From Heterodera schachtii (Eukaryota; Nematoda; Chromadorea; Rhabditida; Heteroderidae), in contig SIJG01000035.1 of assembly GCA_023374025.1 (NCBI GenBank), forward strand, positions 682,001 to 746,000: DNA of 64,000 nt, in the 5' to 3' direction. The notes beneath the pieces are model-generated. The model was not told the origin of the DNA and made no database searches. It saw only the letters and a list, made by a program, of their open reading frames with translations. Of the stretch, positions 25,886 through 36,564 are shown in pieces. The position numbers were made by a program, and so were the translations under genes. Positions within the stretch are counted from its first letter, which is position 1, and the number at the start of each line of letters is the position of its first letter.

Positions 25886-26986
25886 TCAAAATTTGATCCA
25901 TTTCAATTTAAAAAATTAATTTTTCATTAAAAATTCTCTAATGAAAATTCAAAAAACTACTTAACTAACAAGGTCAAATCATCAAATAAAGTCTTACAGT
26001 ATGCCCTGCTGTTTTTCGGGGTAATGATCTCTCATCATCATCAGATGAACAATTTCTGTAATAAATAGAAGAATTACTCAGATCAGCAGAAGTATTGTTG
26101 CTTTGATCAGCAGCTTATTGTTGCTCTTCATTTTCTAATGCTTCTCCGTCCCATTAATCGGATTCAATTTTTGGCAATTTAATTTTACTTTTTAAATTTT
26201 ATTTTATTGTGCCCATCCAATGGTTCCTTTTTGATTTTTTGCGAGACTTTAGATTTTATGTCTTCCTTTCACGTTCATTGTAATTTTCAGATTTATTCAT
26301 AATTTTATTGGCATTTTTAACATCAATTTTTTCCTTTATTAAAAGATTTTCTCAGGACTTGGTGCATTACGGTTATTTCGTAATGCGAAGTTTTTCGACC
26401 CTCCCCCTCCATAATTATGTAAACGAATTTATAAGAATTTCATTTTCATTTTAATTTATTTTTTAAAGTTTTATTCTTCTCCAAATTAAGGCTATGGCTT
26501 GCTTCTTCCAGCCCTTCAGTTCATCAATTTTTGGATATTTTTTCGATTAAAGTCATATTTATTAAAATTGGCATTTTATGTGTACATTCTTCCCCACCCA
26601 TACGTTATAAAATTATGAGAGAATTGTGTACGATTTTTTTTCCTACATTTTCCCGCTTATGGAAAATTGTAAAGGGCGGAATCAGAGGGAATAATGCGAA
26701 AAAGGCTGCTGAATGAATCACCAACAATTTTTAGCAGTGGAAAAGCACAGAAAATTCCAACACAATTTTTCTCCCGCTTTATTAAAAGCTCAATTAAGAA
26801 ATAATTTGGATTTTTTTTTTATAAATGAAAGTTTAAAATTTTGGATTTTCTCGCATATGAAACTCGAAAATTTTCTAGAAAATTTCTAATAAAAATAAAT
26901 CTCGTTTCGCCTTTCAAGTGTAATTTATGATTTGCTAAATTACAGTATTTTTATATTTCTTAACACTTTTTTATTGCCGCCTAAAA

Positions 26987-28012
26987 ATGGTGAATAAGGC
27001 ACAACAAGTAAGTTACAAGTCAAATTTAAATGATGGGTCTCTGATTTTATAGATAGATAAATTTGACCACCTCTCCTTTTTTAATTTTTACCGACTGTTT
27101 CACTTTTTGACCATCTTTTGCCATTTGAGATATCCGACAAAAGATAAGATGGATTTATTCACAAACCAAAACACCCAAACTAGTGGCGAATTCAAGAAAT
27201 TCCCAACAGACCTAAAATTATTCCAAATAAATTGAAAATGCCAAAAATGATCCCAGCTGAGTTAATTATGGAACTGAGTAAATTCACACAATTTAACCGA
27301 AAATGGGCCAATTGTCGTGTTTCATTTGCATTCGACAAATTCATGCTCAAAAAATTGGGCATTTGGTTAATTGAAATGAAAAAAATGGTCATTTAATATA
27401 AATAAATTATCATTCATTTTAAATGTTTCTCACAGGCCCAGCTTTGTAAGGGCTCAATTGAAGAGCTCTGCCTCACAATCAACTCAATTGTTGATGATCA
27501 AACAAAATCGCAGGCAGCATGCCGGGCATACAATGGCAAGTCTAACATAAATTAGCGCTATCAAATTAGACCTTTATTTTTCAATGCGCGATTCCAATTT
27601 AGTTCTCAAAAATTTCATTGAACGTGTGCCAACTTTGCCAACACTCCCCGATTTGGCAGACCTTCGTCTTGATGAAGATGATTACGTAAGTTTTCAATGG
27701 AATTTTTCTTTTTTGCGACTTTTTTCGTTTTTATTGGTTCTTTAAATTATGTTGAATTTAAAATATAATTTTTCTTAAATTGATTTTTGCCAACAAACAG
27801 GCTGTGTCCGTCCTGAACAAGTGTAGTGATGCTGTTCAGCTCTGTTGTCAGTCTTCACAATCTTCGGCAGCGGCATTAGCCCGCCTTGATGACTGTAAGT
27901 AATGTCAGGAATAAATCATTTCCAAATTTCGTTTTTTAAGCATTTTATCGAATTCTTAGATAATTTTTTTTAATTTTAAGATATCAATGGGATGAATGAT
28001 TTCGCAATCTGA
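26987..28012 (+). CDS. Small 5-exon helical protein of unknown function (109 aa), with a GC-AG intron
   Basis: Exons 26987-27007 (MVNKAQQ), 27436-27535, 27603-27685, 27801-27894 and 27981-28012 join in one frame to 109 residues ending LDDYINGMNDFAI. Intron 2 has a GCAAGT donor: using it gives CRAYNVLKNFIERVP, while the nearby GT gives a stop. The other donors are GTAAG-type. There is no signal peptide. The sequence is hydrophobic/acidic helix-like with several Cys (LCKG, ELCL, NKCSD, LCCQ), a Pro-Thr-Leu-Pro linker and a Ser/Ala run near the end. Codon use is less AT-driven than the flanks, which supports a real gene. It looks like a small cytosolic subunit-type protein; no family is recognised. 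Confidence 0.78.
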
Positions 28013-29790
28013 CGACATTGGTCGCTTTTTGTTTTGGCGATGTCATAATTAGTGCCGTTCGTCTTGCTTTTTCAATGATTTTTGTTGAAATCTTGTGTTT
28101 TTAGTTTATCTTTTGCCGTTGCGCTTAATGTTGTTACTTAAAAAAATGCGAAAAAATTCTTTGTGTTGCGCAAAATGGAAAAATATATTGTTTCAATAGT
28201 AATTTTTTAAATGCATAAGGAATTAAAAATGGCACCAAATCCCTCTAAAGTCCAAAATGTAATTTAGGGTTTTCACTGAAAATAAAGGGAACCAAATTAA
28301 AAATTTTGTTATTTTTTTTTGTTTCGATATTCCATTGAATACATGCCAGACGGCTTGGCTTTAGGTTTGTGTCTTAATCTATTTATGTAACCGAATGTTT
28401 GGTTACTCTGAAAAAATTAACCGGTAAGGTTATACCGTTTTCCACTCAAATAAGTTTTTGAAATAATTTTTTTCACAAAAACTGAAAAATAGATATGATA
28501 AAATAAAAATCTTTTCAGTATATTTAACTTGATTTCAATGGGTAAATGATGGGATATAACCATGGGTGTGCGAGATCAAAAACTAAATTAGGGTTAAAAA
28601 CTATGTTATTTTACAAATTAATCAATCAAAGATTTATCAAAAATTATATTTTCAGCCTCCCATTTTCAATTCTAACATTTTTGTAGAAGAAATAAGCATA
28701 TCGAACAGACTTCCAAAAATTGAAAATTTGAGTTCAGTTGTTAACAGATTTTGTCCAAAAACTGACCAATAATTTTGCGATTTTTTTTTCGGGGGGAGGG
28801 GATCGAACCATTTTCCTAAAATTTTTCATCGCAATGCTTTAATTTGAATGCCATAAAAAATTTTACTAAGCTATGCCGACAAAACAATTCCCGTTTATCC
28901 CAGTACCAGAATTTTGCTGAGTTTTAAAACATTTTTATGCCAAAAATATGATAATATAAGTGTTGAATTATGAATAAATAATTAAACATTAAATTATTAG
29001 TGTCATCAAATGATCAAAACACGAAACAAGGCGCCGGAAAAAAATTTGGAATTTTTTGCAAGTTAATTAAAAAATTTTGTCAAATAATCGCCCATTTTTA
29101 GTTAGTGAATTTTTAAATTATAATTGACCAAATTTGATTAAATATTTGGTTATGATGGGACGAAAATAAAGAGAAGAAAATGGTAAAAATGGAATAAAAT
29201 AAAAAGTCAGCAGTTGATCAAACAATGAAGAAAAGGAAATGCTCAAATAATCGAATAGGCCTTTCTAAAAGTGTATTTTTAGGGGTTTTTCAAGGAAAAC
29301 TCGTATAACTTTGCTTAAGCACAATCAACAAATGAAATAACCTTAATATCATATGATGAATGGTGAGAAATTGCTGAATTTTAAAATTTTTTATGCCAAA
29401 AAAACAATGGGTATTATTGTTGAATAAAAAAATAACAATATCAGATTCGTGCTCACTGCTCAGTGATCCCAAAAATTAGGGTATATATTTTAATGACTAA
29501 ACATTAAAAAATTTGTAAACCAATAGGGTACTACCCCCTTTTTTTTTACTTTTTAATAAAATTCAAGATGGTACACATTAGGGTTCGGACCCCGTGGGCG
29601 GGGGTGGCTTTTCGCGGGGCGGAGGATGGCGGGGGTCATCAGAGTCGCGGGGGCGAGGACGGGGGCACGAAAATTCCGCCATTCGTTCATTTCATTTTTT
29701 GAAGAGTGAATTTATTCATTTAATAATAAATAATTAAAATTTAAAAAGCAAATATTTTTTTATTTCTTTTTAGAAAATCAAAGAAACAAG
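28013..29790. other. AT-rich intergenic region with repeat debris
   Basis: No gene is called. At about 28918-28950 and 29368-29400 there are copies of a TTTTAAAA..TTTTTATGCCAAAA repeat also found at about 21675. A G-rich patch at 29578-29680 (GTTCGGACCCCGTGGGCGGG) looks like an element terminus. The region 29690-29796 duplicates the upstream DNA of the Ly6-like gene. Confidence 0.4.
29130..29240 (+). pseudogene. Relic of the HTH family N-terminal/linker region
   Basis: The phrases TGGTTATGATGGGACGAAAAT, AAGAGAAGAAAATGG and GTCAGCAGTTGATCAAACAATG match the DNA of copy A around 15900-16000 (FGDGWDK..KREEK and AAVDQMG). The reading frame is destroyed and no HTH follows. Confidence 0.55.
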
Positions 29791-29796
29791 ATTGAA

Positions 29797-30070
29797 ATGA
29801 AACTCATCCTTCTGCTCATTGTCTTAATTGAGTGCTTTTGGAGCTGTAATTATTCATTAATAATAAAGATGATTAATTTTTAGTTTATTTTTAAATGTTC
29901 CTAATATTGTTTTTTTTTAAATATTTTCGCCAATTTTCTCATTTGCCGTGCGGGAGTGTTCGGCACCGTTGATCAACCCTTTGTTGAAAAAAAGCCCAGA
30001 AAATTTTCGGGTATTTGTGATCCACCGTTTAAATTTTGTGGGAAAGAAGTCTGCTTCCGAGATGGCAAAG
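29797..30070 (+). pseudogene. Truncated duplicate of the Ly6-like gene
   Basis: Exon 1 (29797-29845) is intact and 49 nt long like its paralogue: MKLILLLIVLIECFWS with the same GTAATT donor. Exon 2 (about 29929-30070) retains CRAGVFGTVDQPFVEKK and FKFCGKEVCFRDGK, but the acceptor TATTTTAG of the paralogue has become TATTTTCG and one Cys-containing block is shortened. The third to fifth exons are missing. About 100 bases upstream are also duplicated. Confidence 0.8.
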
Positions 30071-30130
30071 GTATTAATTATAATAAAGGACACGCGAAAA
30101 AGGCATACAAATTCCATTAAAAAAGAACAT

Positions 30131-30405
30131 CGAATTTAAAGGCTTTGGGTTTTTAGTAGCGAAAAATATCAAAGCAATTAATTAATAGTCGGATTTTTTG
30201 ATCTTAGGAAATTCTCATTTGAAAGGCAAGAAATTTGCATTTACCATAAAAATCATTATTTTTAAATCATCGAATTAAAGGCTTTGGATTTTTAGTAGCG
30301 AAAAATATCAAAGTAATTAATTAATAGTCGGATTTTTTGATCTTAGGAAATTCTCATTTGAAAGGCAAGAAATTTGCATTTACCATAAAAATCATTATTT
30401 TTTTT
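30131..30405 (+). repeat. 140-bp tandem duplication (2 units)
   Basis: CGAATTTAAAGGCTTTGGGT at 30131 recurs at 30271 with few changes, including the TTTTTAGTAGCG and GGAAATTCTCATTTGAAAGG phrases. It lies just 3' of the Ly6-like pseudogene, where exon 3 would be expected. Confidence 0.85.
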
Positions 30406-30616
30406 GTTTTGGGGTGGGGTATTTTTTGGCACATATATTTACATATATATATATGTGCATATTTGGCATTTTTACGATATACAGAAATATTCATAACGTT
30501 ACTACAAAGCAATAGTTATTTATTCATTTATATCATTCGATAGCACAATGTGTTCTCAATCAGTCTTCAAAATTAAAAAAAATATTTTTTGAAATTTTAT
30601 AGAGAACATTTTGGAT

Positions 30617-32711
30617 TTATTTTCGATTGATGCCAAATTGCTTTATCCATCGGTTTAATGTGCTTCTGGGGATGCCCAATTCTTGCGCAATTTTCTGATC
30701 ACTTAATTTTGGGTTTCTTTTTTCAATTTTCTCATAATTTTTCACATATTCCAATTTTTCTGCATTAGTGTAAGATTTCTTTTTGCCTTAAAAAAGAATC
30801 AAAATCTTTGAAAAAGCTAAAAAATATTTAGAAAATATTACTGGAGATTAAGCCAAATTTTCTTTTCCAATCATAAATTGTATGATAAACAACGCCAATT
30901 TTTTCCGCTATTTTTATTTCAATTTTCCAATTCGTTGCTAAATTGAATTTTTTGGAAAATGCTTCTTTAACTTTTTCAAATTGTTTAATTTTTTCAAGCT
31001 TTTGCTGGCTTGTTAATTTCTTGATTAAACCTTAAAGTGAAGACAATCGGTAAAAATTGTTACACTATGCCAAATTTTTACAATAAAATTTAAAAAGCAA
31101 GAGGAAAACCAGGCTTAAGCGGATACAAATCTGGGCTTCACGCAATTACGGATTACGGAAATTACAGCGCTTTTGACCCACGCCCCCCCCCCCCCTAATT
31201 ACGGATTACTGGTTTTGGATTTTGCAATTTTTCTAAAAATTTTAGTCAGCACTGTAATTTTGAAATATTTTCGAAACGATTTCTTGCATCAACTTTTTTG
31301 TTTTTTATTTAAAAGGCTCTGGAAATCGTTTTTGGATACACAGTTTACGGGTTTCCATAATTGAGAAAAAATTACCGTAATTACGGGTTTCGGGTTTCCG
31401 TAATTGAAAAGCCAGTTACATGCAACCCTGGCATAAATCCTGGTACAAATTCTTTTATTTAAATCACATTAGCTGTCATTTTTTCAAAATAATATTTTAA
31501 TGCCTAGATTAAATTTTAAAAACTGTGTTGTGACCCGTTTATTGTTGAAAATGTTTCTTAAATTACTAAAATTTTTGAAATTATTATAACCCATTACAGA
31601 ACATCTTGAAACTACAGAAACATTCCAACCAATTTATTATTTCGTAATTTTACCAAATTCATTTTTCATTTCGTAAATTTTGTTCCGCTTAGCTCCCAAA
31701 CTTTCTGCAATTTCTCTTTCGATTTGTAGACATTTTTTCTTCTCATATTTAAACCCATAAATTTTTTCTTTTTTCAATTGATCAAATGTTCTGATCAAAT
31801 CTATTTTTGTTTCTGCATTTTCCTCCTTTCTCTTGTTAATTTGTTTTAATTTTTGCTTCTCCTTATAAATTTTTTTCTGATTTGTGCCCAATTTTTCGGC
31901 ATTTTTTTCCAATCCATTTCTTCTTTTTTCATTCTTAAGAATATCAAATGATTTCTTTTTTTTCTTGTAAATGTTTTTTTTTTGGAAATTTATATTATCA
32001 TTAGGCCATCGTTTGTATGGTTATTAAAAATTTAAATTATGACTAAATTTATTTTGTTACTCAGTTCATGTAGTGTGTAATCAGAGATAATTCATGCCAT
32101 TATGATAAATGTGAAAAAACATTAAAAATCGGGGGACTTGTTATTTTAGCAAGTTTTTGGTCCAATTCAATTTTGAAAATTAATTTTTATTAAAAATTCT
32201 AATTAAAATTCAGAAAAACTAGTAAATACAGTCTTACAGTATGCCCTGCTGTTGTTACCGTTTCGCAGTAATCCGATCCCTCATCATCATCAGCTGAACA
32301 ATTGCTGTGATCAACAGAAGAATTGCTCTGATCAGCTTGTTGTTGCTCATCATTTTCATTTTCTAATGTTTCTCCGTTAAATTGATCGGATTCAATTTTT
32401 GGCAATTTTATTTTAATTTTCAATTTATTTTTGTGTCCATCCAATGGTTCCGTTTTGATTTTTTGCGATACTTTTGGCTTTGTGTCTTCCGTTTCATGTT
32501 CATCGCAATTTTCAGATTTAATAACAATTTTACTGGCATTTTTAACCCAAATTTCTTCTTTTATTGAAAGATTTTCGTTAAATTTTTGTTTTTTTAATTT
32601 TTTCAATGTTGATGATTTCAAATCCTTCCGTAAATCTTCATCATTTCCTTCGGCAATGATAAAAAATAATATTTGAAAAAAAATCATTTTCACAAAATTA
32701 ATTTTTTGCAT
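30617..32711 (-). CDS. Secreted triple-HTH protein, copy C (intact, 370 aa, 4 exons)
   Basis: Exons 32711..32238, 31933..31654, 31030..30842 and 30786..30617 join in frame (phases 0, 1, 1). Exon 1 encodes a signal peptide (MQKINFVKMIFFQILFF) ending near AEG, then a Lys/Glu region with KKLKKQKF, a KIKTEPLDG motif (SUMO-consensus-like), KLKIKIKLPK and an acidic Ser/Asp-rich tail with possible N-glycosylation sites (NSS, NCS). Exon 2 holds HTH 1 (EIAESLGAKRNKIYEMKNEF), exon 3 HTH 2 (KIAEKIGVVYHTIYDWKRKF), exon 4 HTH 3 (KIAQELGIPRSTLNRWIKQF) and ends INRK. The repeats look like homeodomain-like or transposase-type HTHs. Secretion combined with a DNA-binding fold is unusual; action outside the producing cell, including in a host nucleus, is an inference. 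Alternatively the hydrophobic start may be an ER anchor. Intron 2 carries a TIR-element insertion. Confidence 0.8.
31109..31431. mobile_element. TIR-type element in intron 2 of HTH copy C
   Basis: Ends CCAGGCTT.. and ..AACCCTGG are inverted, and both subterminal regions carry TTACGG words (AATTACGGATTACGG on the left, CCGTAATT on the right). The same intron is 623 nt here but only 184 nt in copy D, consistent with insertion after the duplication. No clear target duplication was seen. Related words occur at 34775-34850. Confidence 0.6.
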
Positions 32712-32719
32712 TTTTTGAT

Positions 32720-33540
32720 TCAGTAAAATAGTAAAATGAAAATATTTTTATTTCCGCTAAAGAAAATATAATTAATATACAAAATATGAACATTTTTATA
32801 TATAATTTTCACAATTTTAAATCAAAAATTTTTTAAACAGGAAATTGCGCACAAATTATGCGTTTCTTATTCATAAAAATTGCCAAATTCATTTCAATAT
32901 TATATGATAATAATAAAATAATTAATTTAAATCGCGAATTATAATGTAAACAATTATCTCTAATTGTCTAATTTTGTTATTATGCGAATTATTAATAAAT
33001 TAAACAAAAAATATAATATTTTTATGTAAATATTTGCTAATTAGAAAGGGTGTAATGAGATGGTGGTGATATAATGAATAGTAAAATTAGCAAATTTAAT
33101 TACATTTAATTTAAAAATAAACATTTCCGCAAATTTAACTCGGGAAGAATTAAAAAAAATTAAATACCTTTATAAAATTTAAATTTTTTCACAACATTCA
33201 AAAGTGACCTTTCTCATTGACATTAAATTCGTCCAAATATGGAGTGGCCTGAATTGGAGAGACTTTTCCCAAACCGAGTCTCATTACGGCGCGGAAAATT
33301 CTTGAAAAAGTGACGGTTTTATGGAGAAAATTCAAACAAACAGTGTAAAGAATTAAAAAAAAGAATGGAAAATATTTTTAATAAAATATTTAACATAATT
33401 TTCATAACACTAACAATTAAATTCAATCATTAGGAGTAATTTTCTATACAGATTTCCGAGATTTTCATAAAATCATATAAAGCCATTCATTAAACTCGAT
33501 AATTTTCTTAAAAGTTTTCGTTTTATTTTCGTTTTATAAT
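32720..33540 (-). promoter_or_regulatory. Upstream region shared by HTH copies C and D
   Basis: Blocks are conserved upstream of both genes: GTAAATATTTGCTAATTA with AATGAGATGGTGGTGAT (33025-33075; copy D 43735-43780), CTTGAAAAAGTGACGGTTTT (about 33301; copy D 43821) and CTATACAGATTTCCGAGA (about 33444; copy D 44268). This may be promoter conservation or just the extent of the duplication. No TATA or named motif is claimed. Confidence 0.5.
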
Positions 33541-33769
33541 ACATAATTAGGGCTGGCAAAATATGCAACAAAAAAAATTTCAAAATATGTATAAAGTACA
33601 AAATATGTACCAATATATATATATATATATATACACTAGTAACTTCACTCATTCACTCACTTCCCAACATTTTCTCTTTTATGTCGCTTTGTCCGTTCTA
33701 TTTTTTATGTTCCATTCAAATGAATTCATTCTCCGTTTATTACCAAATTGCCTTTCTTCAAGTGATTAC

Positions 33770-34410
33770 TAGGGTTATAAATTGTATGATTTTGCATATT
33801 TTTTCTGCGCATATGCTATGAAGAAATGGGCTCAAAAATAAGATTTCTGCGTTAAAATTTTTTGGTTTGATGACGATTTTTAGTGCATATAAAAGCATAT
33901 TTTGGGAGTTTTCGAGAATAAATGCATATTTTGCCATTTTTGCATTTTGAGAGCATATTTCGGTCATTTTTGGGAAATTTTCATAAGAAAAATGAGAAGA
34001 AAGCGAAAAATACACCCCTAAGGATCGACTTTTTGGAAATTTTTTAAAAAACACACCCTTAAAAACCGAAAATTTTTTAACTTTTTGTAAGAAATTTTGG
34101 AAAAAAAATTTATGTATATAAAAATGTAATTTTGTTTTAGCATATAATAAAAATTTATAAATTTGGAAATTCAATATTTTTGTAAAAAATGCTCCTTAGC
34201 CCTTGTTTTGGTTTTTTAAAAGTCAATTCTTAATTTATACACAATTTTTGGCATTTTTTGAGGGCTAAAAGCCATTTTTTCAGTTTTTAAAGGCATATTT
34301 TAGTGCATATTTGGGCATTTTTCGGGTTTTTAGGGCATATTTGGGGAATTTTTAGTGCATATTTTATGCGCATATTTGGCATTTTTTAATGCATACAACT
34401 TATAACCCTA
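33770..34410. mobile_element. 641-bp non-autonomous hAT-like element with 8-bp TSD
   Basis: Terminal inverted repeats TAGGGTTATAA..TTGTATG are flanked by identical GTGATTAC duplications (33762-33769 and 34411-34418). The right half is built of GGCATATTTGGGCATTTTT-like words. No transposase was seen. Similar internal sequence recurs in introns of the 17-exon gene at about 48350-48730 and 50160-50610. Confidence 0.9.
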
Positions 34411-35019
34411 GTGATTACTTAATGTATTTGCAAATGTAGTAAGTTTTTGTAGAGTGCTAAATTTTTGTCCAAAAGCAGTTTTAGTCTGACCACGTGCATT
34501 TGAAATCAAGATTATTAGCAAAAAAAAAATTATAAAAGATTTTGAAAACATTTTGTCTTTTTACTTAATGTAAAAATTAAAATAATATCACTAAAAGCAT
34601 TCACTAAACTCGATAATTATCGTATAATTTATTTTTGTTTCTTTATTTTTGTTTTTTATAGGAAATAATGATACATAATTTATTAATGAAATTGATGTTC
34701 AACAGAAAAAAAACTAAATTTTTGTGCTTCTTTCATAAATGCATATAAACAAAAAAATATTTAATATAATTACGGCCTTTTTGGGGTTACGGATTACGGG
34801 TAACGGATTTTTGGGATTTTTCCGTAATTTTCATCCGTAACTGGACTTTTGGATTTTTTCGAGCTATTTCTTGTAAAATTGTTTTTTCATAACGAGAATT
34901 TTTTCTATTTTTTTGCTTAACCAGTTATAAATTTAGAAAATGAAAAAAAAACATTCAACTATTTTGCATATTTTGGGCGTAACACATACAAAAATTTATC
35001 AAATAACAGTAATTCTTGA

Positions 35020-35310
35020 AAAAATCACTTAGAAGCAAATTTCTTTTTCCATCTGATCAGTGTTTGGATTCCAATTCCCAAATTCTTAGCAATTATTTCG
35101 TCAGTAATTTTTGGATTTGCTTATTTAGCTTCAAAATATTGTTTCATTTTTCTTGCTTTATCTCATTGGAGTATTTGATCAATTGATTCGGTTCCCATTT
35201 CTTCTCTATTTTCTATAGGTACACTTTCATTTTTATCCCATTCTTCGCCGAATATTTCGGCAAAATTTGCTTGGATTTTGCCCGATTCATTGATTCCTTT
35301 TTAATATTAA
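35020..35310 (-). pseudogene. HTH family relic F (N-terminal linker plus HTH 3)
   Basis: On the minus strand GKIQANFAEIFGEEWDKNES matches the region after the signal peptide of the copies at 15.8 and 60.9 kb. It is followed after a stop by QYFEAK and ITDEIIAKNLGIGIQTLIRW, an HTH-3 block. HTH 1 and 2 are missing, so the copy is collapsed. Confidence 0.65.
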
Positions 35311-35681
35311 TATTAACTCTTTAATAAATCTAAAATTTCACGTAATTCCAAGCAGTGTAATCAATTTTCACTCAGATTTTTAACAAAAATTTTTTTTGGA
35401 TTAGTCGGCTAGTAAAGAGTCTTATCTTATCGGTGAGTCAACCATCGTCGAGTCGGCCATCGGCTAGTTTTCCTATTTAATTTCAATCCAAATAATATTT
35501 TTTCTTTTTTTGTCGGCCATAATTATCATCGGCGGGAGTGTGCAGTAATTTTTTTTTTCGAGAATCGCGGTCGAGAAATGAGCCTATGAAAGGAGGAGAC
35601 TGAGAAGTTGCAGAAAAAACCCATTGAGAGCCTAGGAGCAAAAATTCTGAGAAAATTACGGAGAAAAAATTATATAAGTTG

Positions 35682-36483
35682 ATTGGCCGACATTTGCGGC
35701 GCCCAGTCAAAGCGACACTTGCGGCGCCGACATTTGCGGCGCGACACTTGCGGCGCCGACACTTGCGGCGCCGACAGATGCGGCGCCCAGTCAAAAGGAC
35801 TTTTGCGGCGCCGACACTTGCGGCGCCCAGTCAAAATGACATTTGCGGCGCAGAATTAAATGACCCCAAAAATTATTTGAACAATTTTTTTGATTAAAAA
35901 AATATTTGTTTAACCACTCTTTCAGTCCCATTCTTCAAAGCCTTTCATCCCTAGGCGGAACTCATCATCTTTTTGTTTTCCTTATTGTCAAAATCGATAA
36001 CTAATCTACGGATCGCTTCATCATTTCGCAGATATTTTTTAAGCGAGGCCTTTCAGCAATCCCACGAGTTTGGTCAATTCCATAAGGCCTCAGGCAGTTT
36101 TGTTGGTGCTTTTCCTCTTTTTTAATGGCGATTATGAACCTTATGAAAATATTTTTATTACAGTATCCCATTTATACTTTGAAAATGCTGGGTGGGGCGA
36201 AGTGAAACGTTTTCTGAATATTTTTTACAACGGCAAACGACTCAACCTTTATCTTTATGATTAGGTTGCAAGAATTATTGTTAAATTAGTCATATTAAAA
36301 AATAAACTTAAAATAACATTCTGTTAACTTTAAAAATTGTTGAAATATTTTTGGGGTCATCTAATTCTGCGCCGCAAATGTCATTTTGACTGGGCGCCGC
36401 AAGTATCGGCGCCGCAAATGTCCTTTGACTGGGCGCCGCATCTGTCGGCGCCGCAAGTGTCGCGCCGCAAATGTCGCATCAAC
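35682..36483. mobile_element. 802-bp MULE-like element with long iterated TIRs and 9-bp TSD
   Basis: Inverted arms of roughly 130-200 bp at each end are built of GACACTTGCGGCGCC and GCGCCCAGTCAAAATGACAT words. Identical 9-bp duplications ATATAAGTT flank it (35673-35681 and 36484-36492). Long TIRs with 9-bp TSDs are typical of Mutator-like elements. The interior (about 35880-36350) is AT-rich with one short frame (36070-36264) and no recognisable transposase. GC-rich arms contrast sharply with the surroundings. Confidence 0.85.
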
Positions 36484-36564
36484 ATATAAGTTTATGAAAT
36501 TTTTTGATTTTGTGTCCTTTACAGTTTCCGTTCACCCCAAATCTATTAAAAGTCATATATTGGC

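Larger units (their letters stand above)
24824..26350 (-). pseudogene. Secreted triple-HTH family, copy B (decayed, no signal peptide)
   Basis: All blocks of copies C and D can be seen in minus-strand order. The acidic exon lies at about 26350-25990, with the same GGGCATACT|GTAAGAC donor but internal stops and loss of the signal-peptide end. The HTH-1 exon (25333-25120) has a large internal deletion and a stop. Only the end of HTH-2 remains (YDWKRKFG, about 25090-25030). The HTH-3 exon is well preserved (KIAQELGIPRTTLKRRIKQF, about 24985-24824). The first WKK-type Trp of repeat 3 is changed to Arg. Two repetitive insertions (25370-25525 and 25770-25885) split the acidic and HTH-1 exons. Confidence 0.75.

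Noticed and set aside
29578..29680. tRNA-like GGTTCGGACCCCG stretch
   Set aside because: No acceptor stem or anticodon arm could be folded around it; G-rich element-like DNA. No other tRNA was recognised by eye.
36070..36264. 64-codon frame inside the MULE-like element as a transposase
   Set aside because: Too short, no DDE-type or zinc-binding pattern visible.
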